A stretch of 64,000 nucleotides of DNA from Oleispirillum sp965228165 (lineage in GTDB: Bacteria > Pseudomonadota > Alphaproteobacteria > Rhodospirillales > Rhodospirillaceae): assembly GCA_965228165.1 (NCBI GenBank), contig CBDDHB010000003.1:1550001-1614000 (forward strand). The letters run 5' to 3'. Position 1 is the first letter of the stretch. Each line of letters begins with the position of its first letter. The notes under the pieces were generated by a model, which searched no databases, was not told the DNA's origin, and was given only the letters and a program-made list of their open reading frames with translations. A program made the position numbers and the translations under genes. This document shows, piece by piece, positions 58,939 through 64,000 of this stretch.

Positions 58939-59883
58939 TCAGCGCGGCGGCGCGGCGGCATCCGGGGCCGAAGCACGGGCCTGACGCAGGATTTGGGCGA
59001 TTCCGCCCGCCGCCGCCGCCACCACCGCGTCGGCGGCCTGTCCCCAGGCGCGGTCCAGACCGGCGGCGGGAACCTCGTTGGCCTGTTCCAGGGCGCCCAG
59101 GGTGCGCCCCTTGGCGTCGCTGACCGTCCAGACGATTCGCACCCGGCGCAGTGGCGGCGCGCCGTCTTCGCCGCGCGGCGGGCCGATATCGACCCGTCCC
59201 TTGACCTGATAGGGGGCGTCGGCGCGGGTCGCCTCGGCCTCCGGCTTCAGGCCGAAGCGGCGCAGGTGCCCCAACATGGCGAAGCGCAGCAGGGTGTTGC
59301 CGTCGCCGGATGCGCCTTCCACCGTTTCGACGAAAATCCGGTCGGGGTCGTCGGCCGTGGCGGCGCGCGGCGGTGACGGCGCGGCGGGCGGGGGGCGGCG
59401 GTCGAGCAGGGTTTCGAACGGCGCGCGCACCGAGCGCACTGCGGGGGAAAAGAATTCCAACCGGTCGGCCAGCATCGCCGCCCAGCGCGATGCGGCTTCC
59501 GGCCAGAGCGCGGGGTCGGCGGGCGGGGCGAGGTCGATCGCCACCGGTGCGAACGGCCTGCCTCCGGCGGGGCGGCTGAACATCAGGCGGGAGACGCCGT
59601 TCGCCGAGGACTCCCAGGCGAGGATGCGGGGCGCGTCCGGCGGGCAGGGATCAGCGGCGAGCGCCAGATACTCGCGGCGCACCAGTTCCTCGGCCAGGGC
59701 GTCGCGCAACGCCCGCTCCAGTTCGGACGGCAGCCCGGGGACCGGCGCGACGCACAGGATCGGCGCATCCGGCGCGCCCAGTTCGCCCTCGCCGGGGCGG
59801 CCGCGCTCGAAGGGATGGGGAACCTCGCAGGCGGCCAGGCCGAGCAGGATCAGCGCCGCCGCGATCCGGGCCGCGCGGCTCAT
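58939..59883 (-). CDS. Putative lipoprotein of unknown function
   Basis: A 314-residue protein whose N-terminus MSRAARIAAALILLGLAAC ends in a lipobox (LGLAAC, cysteine near 19). The mature part is Pro-, Ala- and Arg-rich with no catalytic motif that I can recognise. Segments VRIVWTVSDAKGRTLGALEQ near 250 and VKGRVDIGPP near 225 suggest a beta-sheet domain. It is translationally coupled to pgeF (4-base overlap). The gene order lgt-midA-pgeF-lipoprotein suggests an envelope role, but that is only context. Confidence 0.75.
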   Translation of the reverse strand: MSRAARIAAALILLGLAACEVPHPFERGRPGEGELGAPDAPILCVAPVPGLPSELERALRDALAEELVRREYLALAADPCPPDAPRILAWESSANGVSRLMFSRPAGGRPFAPVAIDLAPPADPALWPEAASRWAAMLADRLEFFSPAVRSVRAPFETLLDRRPPPAAPSPPRAATADDPDRIFVETVEGASGDGNTLLRFAMLGHLRRFGLKPEAEATRADAPYQVKGRVDIGPPRGEDGAPPLRRVRIVWTVSDAKGRTLGALEQANEVPAAGLDRAWGQAADAVVAAAAGGIAQILRQARASAPDAAAPPR

Positions 59884-60647
59884 CGTTTCAGAACGATGGC
59901 CGACAGACAGCGGCCGTAATCCGCCTCGCCGGTCTGGCAGGCGCGGCGATAGCTGAAAAAGCGGTCGGCCTCTCGGCAGGTGTCGCAGGGGGTGCGGATC
60001 ACCTCGGTGATGCCGACGCGGGCGAGCTTGCGGGCGACATAGGCGGGCAGATCGAACATGAAGTGCCTGGTCTTTTTCGACGGGGCGAAGAACTGGTTGT
60101 TCTCCGGGGTCTCGGCGATGAAGGGGGCGGGAAATTCCGGCCCGACCTCGTAGGAGCGCTGCGAGATCGACGGTCCCACCGCCGCCGCGATAGTGCCGGG
60201 GCGCGCCCCCAGATCGACCATCCGGGTGACGGTTTCTTCCAGCACGCCCTTCAGCGCCCCTTTCCACCCGGCATGGGCGGCGCCGATGATTCCCTTCTGG
60301 GTGTCGGCCAGCAGCACCGGTACGCAATCGGCGGTAAGGATGCCGAGCGCAAGGCCCGGACGGTCGGTGACCATGGCGTCGGCGACCGGGGCGTCCTTGG
60401 CTTCCCACGGCTGGGCGACGGTGATCACCCGGGTGGTGTGCTCCTGATACAGGGTGACCAGGGCGCTTGCCGGCTGTTCCATCATTTCCATCGCCAGGGC
60501 GCGGTTCTTCGTTACGTTCTCCGGTGCGTCGCCGGAGCCGTAGCCGCAGTTCAACGAGGCGTAGATGCCGTCGGAAACCCCGCGATTGCGGGTGAAAAAG
60601 GCGTGACGCACGCGACCGATGTCATTCAGCGCGGAGACCGTGATCAT
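59880..60647 (-). CDS. pgeF: Peptidoglycan editing factor PgeF (YfiH/laccase-domain family)
   Basis: A 255-residue protein of the multicopper-polyphenol oxidoreductase-like family. FFTRNRGVSDGIYASLNCGY near residue 18, YQEHTTRV near 67, LTADCVPVLLAD near 104 and AAHAGWKGALKGV near 123 give the Cys and His ligands of the single metal site. In E. coli YfiH prevents misincorporation of serine into peptidoglycan; purine nucleoside phosphorylase activity is also reported in the family. Start is ATG 60647. The stop overlaps the lipoprotein ATG. Confidence 0.92.
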   Translation of the reverse strand: MITVSALNDIGRVRHAFFTRNRGVSDGIYASLNCGYGSGDAPENVTKNRALAMEMMEQPASALVTLYQEHTTRVITVAQPWEAKDAPVADAMVTDRPGLALGILTADCVPVLLADTQKGIIGAAHAGWKGALKGVLEETVTRMVDLGARPGTIAAAVGPSISQRSYEVGPEFPAPFIAETPENNQFFAPSKKTRHFMFDLPAYVARKLARVGITEVIRTPCDTCREADRFFSYRRACQTGEADYGRCLSAIVLKR

Positions 60648-60773
60648 CGTCGAAACCCCAATTTTATCGCGTGGGAGACCGGTCGATATTCAACCGAGAA
60701 GATACCCCTCTCCCCATGAGAGTAAAGGATTTTTCGGATGGTTCAACGGATTTTGAGCGGGATGGGCCTGAGT

Positions 60774-61832
60774 CTAGAATCCCTCGGGGGCGTCCGCCCC
60801 GGCGGGCAGGATGGCGAGCGCCTTGAACAGGCGGCCCATCGCCTGCGGCTCGATCAGGCGTCGGGTGGCGGAAACCAGAGCCTCCGTCTGTTCCGGCGTC
60901 GCCTGGCGCAGCAGGGCGGCCAGCCGCGTCGGCAGGCCGAGGCCGACCAGCCACACCCCCTGATCGGCGGGGCCGAAGGCGGCGGCGCCTTCGGCGCGGG
61001 CGCGGTTCGCCAGATGGGCGAAATCGACGTGGGCGGTCAGGTCCACCTCTCCCGGCGCGGCCAGGGGCGGTGCGAAGCGGTGGCGGCTGACCGCCTGCAC
61101 GGTGTCGCCGAAGCCGCTGTCCGCCGGGCCGTAGTCGAAGAACAGGGCGGCGCCGCCTTCGGTCGCGATGCGGCGCGCCACCGTCGCGACGAAGGCCTCG
61201 GCGGCGGGGGAGCGTTCGAGAATCTCTCCCTCGCGCGGCGGCGGCAGGGCGGCGAGAAGGTCGGCGGGCGGCGCGGCGATCGGTCCGTCCACGAAGACGA
61301 ATTCCCGCCCTCGCGCATCGATCCGCCGTTCGCGCCAGTCGCCGCCGCGAAAGACGAACTGCTCCACCGGCAGAGCGTCGAGGAATTCGTTGGCGATCAG
61401 ATGGATCGGTCCGGCGGGCAGGGACTCGACGGCGTCGTGCCAGGTCGCGGGGAACTCCGCCAGCGCCTTGGCCTGGGCGGCGCGCAGGGTGGGGCTGGTC
61501 TCCACCAGATGCAGGTCGATGGCGGCGGCGAAGCCCGGCACCGTGGCGGCGGCACGCAACGCGTCGGCGATCAGGGTGCCCCGTCCCGGTCCGCACTCGA
61601 CCAGCCGGAAGCGGCTTGGCCTGCCTTCGGCGTGCCAGCGCACCGCGAACCAGATGCCGATCAACTCGCCGAAGATCTGGCAGATTTCCGGCGAGGTGAC
61701 GAAGTCGCCGTCGGCGCCGAAGACGCGCGGACGGCGGTAATAGGCGGCGACCGCCTCGGCCATGAAGTCGGGGAGCGGCACAGGCCCCTCGGCGCGGATG
61801 CGGGCGAGCAGGCGGGCCGCCGCGTCGTTCAT
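60774..61832 (-). CDS. MidA/NDUFAF7-family SAM-dependent methyltransferase
   Basis: A 352-residue class I methyltransferase. GDFVTSPEICQIFGELIGIW is near residues 42-61, and motif I is LVECGPGRGTLIADAL near 79-94. IANEFLDALPVEQF near 149 and DYGPADSGFGDTVQAV near 235 are typical of the family. NDUFAF7, its mitochondrial relative, dimethylates an arginine of complex I subunit NDUFS2; a similar role in bacteria is inferred. It overlaps lgt by 4 bases and precedes pgeF by 126 bases in which no gene is seen. Confidence 0.92.
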   Translation of the reverse strand: MNDAAARLLARIRAEGPVPLPDFMAEAVAAYYRRPRVFGADGDFVTSPEICQIFGELIGIWFAVRWHAEGRPSRFRLVECGPGRGTLIADALRAAATVPGFAAAIDLHLVETSPTLRAAQAKALAEFPATWHDAVESLPAGPIHLIANEFLDALPVEQFVFRGGDWRERRIDARGREFVFVDGPIAAPPADLLAALPPPREGEILERSPAAEAFVATVARRIATEGGAALFFDYGPADSGFGDTVQAVSRHRFAPPLAAPGEVDLTAHVDFAHLANRARAEGAAAFGPADQGVWLVGLGLPTRLAALLRQATPEQTEALVSATRRLIEPQAMGRLFKALAILPAGADAPEGF

Positions 61833-62647
61833 CGCGGCGCGCCGGGTCCGACCGGCGGGCGGGCCAGGGCGCGGCGGATCAGCCAGACGCCAAGGGCCAC
61901 CATCGGCAGGGAAAGAAGTTGCCCCATGGTCGCGCCGCCGAACAGGAAACCCAACTGCGGGTCGGGCTGGCGGAACATCTCGCCGACGATGCGGGCGAGG
62001 CCGTAGCCGACGAGGAACAGACCGAACTGGAAGCCGGGTCGGCGTCCGCCGCCCAACGCCCAGGCGGAAAGCAGGAGGGCGAACAGCAGAATTCCCTCCA
62101 TCCCCGCCTGATAAAGCTGGCTGGGGTGGCGCGGCAGCGGTCCGCCGTGCGGGAAGACCATGGCGAAGGGGGCGTCGGGAGCGATCCGCCCGAACAACTC
62201 GCCGTTGACGAAGTTGGCCAGCCGCCCGAGGAACAGACCGATCGGCGCGACGGTGACCAGAAGGTCGCCGAGGCAGAGGGGCGGAATCCTGCGGTGGCGG
62301 GCGTACAGCAGGACCGCGACGACGACGCCGAGGAATCCTCCGTGGAAGGACATGCCGCCCTTCCAGACCGCCAGGGCCTCCAGAGGATGGTCGAGGTAGA
62401 CCGGCAAATTGTAGAACAGCACGTAACCGATGCGCCCGCCGAGAATCACCCCCAGCGTCGCCCAGGTCAGGAAATCGTCGATGTCGCCTGGCGTCACCCG
62501 GCCCGCGCCGCCCCGCGCCAGCCGCGCCGCCAGTTGCCAGCCGCCGACCAGTCCGGCGACGTAGGCCAGGGCGTACCAGCGCACGGCGAACGGCCCGATG
62601 GCGAAGGCCACTGGGTCGATCTGCGGGAAGATCAGGGGATCGGACAT
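61829..62647 (-). CDS. lgt: Prolipoprotein diacylglyceryl transferase
   Basis: A 272-residue polytopic enzyme with about seven helices that transfers diacylglycerol to the lipobox cysteine. KGGMSFHGGFLG near 96 holds the conserved histidine, and GLFLGRLANFVNGELFGR near 136-153 is the Lgt signature. A C-terminal arginine lies in GLARIVGEMFRQPD near 224. It would modify BamB and the lipoprotein of this window. It precedes the MidA-like gene with a 4-base overlap. Confidence 0.96.
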   Translation of the reverse strand: MSDPLIFPQIDPVAFAIGPFAVRWYALAYVAGLVGGWQLAARLARGGAGRVTPGDIDDFLTWATLGVILGGRIGYVLFYNLPVYLDHPLEALAVWKGGMSFHGGFLGVVVAVLLYARHRRIPPLCLGDLLVTVAPIGLFLGRLANFVNGELFGRIAPDAPFAMVFPHGGPLPRHPSQLYQAGMEGILLFALLLSAWALGGGRRPGFQFGLFLVGYGLARIVGEMFRQPDPQLGFLFGGATMGQLLSLPMVALGVWLIRRALARPPVGPGAPR

Positions 62648-62654
62648 CGCGGGC

Positions 62655-63641
62655 TCAGACGTAGGGGTCTTCGGTGTGCAGGTAATTCACCACGTACTGA
62701 TGAATGCCGCTTTCCAGGGAGGTGAAGGCCTTCGCGTATCCGGCCTTGCGCAGCGCCCGCATGTCGGCCTGGGTGAAGTACTGATAGCGGTCGCGGATTT
62801 CGGTCGGGGTGTCGATGAACTTGATCTTCGGCTCCTTGCCGAGCGCCCGGTACACCGCCGAGGCGAGGTCGAGGAAGGATCGCGCCTGTCCGGTGCCCAG
62901 GTTGAACAGGCCGCTGACCTGCGGATTGTCCAGCAGCCACATCACCACGTCGACGCAGTCGCCGACCCAGACGAAATCCCGCATCTGGCCGCCGTCCGGG
63001 TACTGCGGATTGTGCGACTTGAACAGAAGGCAATTGGCGTCGGCGGCGGCGCGCGGATAGACCTGGGCCACCACGCTCTGCTGGCCGCCCTTGTGGTATT
63101 CGTTGGGGCCGTAGACGTTGAAGAACTTCAGGCCCACCCACTGCGCCGGGGTGCGGCGGTTGTTGAAAACCTTGCTGGCGACGCGGCGGTCGAACAGGTG
63201 CTTGCTCCAGCCGTAGGGGTTCATCGGCCGCAGGCGGGCGAGCGCCGCCTCCGAAAACTCGTCGGAGAAGCCCCGGCTGCCGTCGCCGTAGGTGGCGGCG
63301 GACGAAGCATAGATGAAGCGCTTCTCGTGCGCCGAGCACCACTTCCATAGCCCTAGGGTGAGGCTGAAGTTGTTGGTCAGGATCTTGTCGGCGTCGTCCT
63401 CGGTGGTGGAGGAGATCGCCCCCATATGGATCACCGCCTCGACCGACTTGGCGTTGGTTTCCAGGTATTGCAGCACATAGTCGGGGTGGACGATGTCGGC
63501 CAAGCCGCGCTTGCCGATGTTGCGCCATTTGTCGCCGCTGCGCAGGCGGTCGACCACGACGATATCCTTGACGCCCCGGGCTTCCAAAGCCGCGACGATG
63601 TTCGATCCGATGAAGCCGGCGCCGCCGGTGACCACGTACAT
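62655..63641 (-). CDS. hldD: ADP-glyceromanno-heptose 6-epimerase
   Basis: A 328-residue short-chain dehydrogenase/epimerase. The NADP site is VVTGGAGFIGSNIVAAL near 3-19. FIYASSAATYGDG near 108 and YGWSKHLFD near 141 give the Ser/Thr-Tyr-Lys catalytic set, and FFNVYGPNEYHKG near 172 and FVWVGDCVDVVMWL near 222 are family marks. It converts ADP-D-glycero- to ADP-L-glycero-manno-heptose for the LPS inner core, complementing the lipid A genes at the left end. Its stop lies 8 bases from lgt. Confidence 0.96.
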   Translation of the reverse strand: MYVVTGGAGFIGSNIVAALEARGVKDIVVVDRLRSGDKWRNIGKRGLADIVHPDYVLQYLETNAKSVEAVIHMGAISSTTEDDADKILTNNFSLTLGLWKWCSAHEKRFIYASSAATYGDGSRGFSDEFSEAALARLRPMNPYGWSKHLFDRRVASKVFNNRRTPAQWVGLKFFNVYGPNEYHKGGQQSVVAQVYPRAAADANCLLFKSHNPQYPDGGQMRDFVWVGDCVDVVMWLLDNPQVSGLFNLGTGQARSFLDLASAVYRALGKEPKIKFIDTPTEIRDRYQYFTQADMRALRKAGYAKAFTSLESGIHQYVVNYLHTEDPYV

Positions 63642-63806
63642 GAGGCGTCCTCTCTCTCGTCAGGTGGAGAAATTGTCATTCCGGTTAAAAGAGATATCCG
63701 GACCCCCAGGGTGTGGACAGGGGCGCGCACCGCCATCATAATGACAAGCGAGAGGCGGCGCCACGGTGTAAAAGCGTCGCCGTCAAATCCTTGGGAGGAA
63801 GCCCGG

Positions 63807-64000
63807 ATGTCATCCCGCCCGCGATTGCTCGACGACGTGTCCCGTCTGGCCGGCGATGCCGCCGCCGCCCTTGGCGGCCTGAAAGGCGAAATCGAGACCG
63901 CGATCAAGCAGCGTCTGGAACGCGCGCTATCCGACCTCGACCTGGTGCGGCGCGAGGAGTTCGAGGCGGTGCGCGCCATGGCCGTCGCCGCGCGCGAGGA
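63807..64000 (+). CDS. Accessory factor UbiK family protein (BMFP domain), N-terminal part
   Basis: The first 64 codons are present and run off the right edge. The N-terminus MSSRPRLLDDVSRLAGDAAA, then an amphipathic helix ending ALSDLDLVRREEFEAVRAMA, matches the BMFP/UbiK family, small coiled-coil trimers that assist ubiquinone biosynthesis. GGGAGGAA lies seven bases before the ATG. It is divergent from hldD-lgt-midA, a common arrangement in Rhodospirillales. Confidence 0.82.
   Translation, partial: MSSRPRLLDDVSRLAGDAAAALGGLKGEIETAIKQRLERALSDLDLVRREEFEAVRAMAVAARE

Overview
The window is a GC-rich chromosomal segment from an alphaproteobacterium, most likely of the Rhodospirillales. This is judged from gene content and order: a lipid A block with WaaA, LpxK and an LpxL-type acyltransferase, prs-rplY-pth-ychF, lgt-MidA-PgeF, a bc1 operon with cytochrome b and c1 in one reading frame, and an MtnP-MtnA-aldolase set as known from Rhodospirillum rubrum. 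No rRNA, confident tRNA, CRISPR array, transposase or phage module was seen. Most genes are packed head to tail with 4-base ATGA overlaps.

Layout. 0-6.2 kb: envelope glycolipid and lipid A genes (lipid kinase edge, LpxH-like phosphatase, GT4, acyltransferase, waaA, lpxK, lpxL-like). 6.2-10.4 kb: thioredoxin-like protein, YfgM-like TPR protein, bamB and der. 10.5-13.6 kb: SLC6-type transporter, XRE/cupin regulator, ketopantoate reductase. 13.7-15.9 kb: damaged dTDP-sugar locus (rfbA, GT2, rfbC). 16-21 kb: ABC importer with one fused permease and two ATPases. 21-28.3 kb: two chemoreceptors, a TPR protein and a Cache-GGDEF protein. 28.3-30.9 kb: copper ATPase remnant and two HMA proteins. 31-36.6 kb: biotin operon bioB-F-H-C-D-A. 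37-41.1 kb: DUF1285, Nudix, DUF6111, cca, SGNH, trmL. 41.3-48.8 kb: petA, petB-petC fusion, the mtnP-mtnA-ald2 methylthioadenosine salvage set, a VOC protein and dsdA. 48.9-53.2 kb: beta-propeller protein and TonB receptor behind a long leader with a Zur-like palindrome. 53.7-64 kb: housekeeping genes (prs, rplY, pth, ychF, pgeF, midA, lgt, hldD, ubiK).

The most unusual signal is a concentration of lesions between about 13.7 and 35.6 kb. Three open frames (RfbA, the GGDEF protein, BioF) lack an internal block of about 35-53 residues that holds the catalytic motif, yet stay in frame. The CopA-type ATPase has several internal losses plus a frameshift at a seven-base homopolymer. A perfect 22-bp tandem duplication puts the natural ATG of one chemoreceptor out of frame. 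A one-base shift fuses the GT2 gene to rfbC. They could reflect real decay or switching, a variant population, or assembly error; the sequence alone cannot decide. A family of intergenic repeats recurs at 22.9-23.5, 50.4-50.7 and 53.4-53.7 kb.
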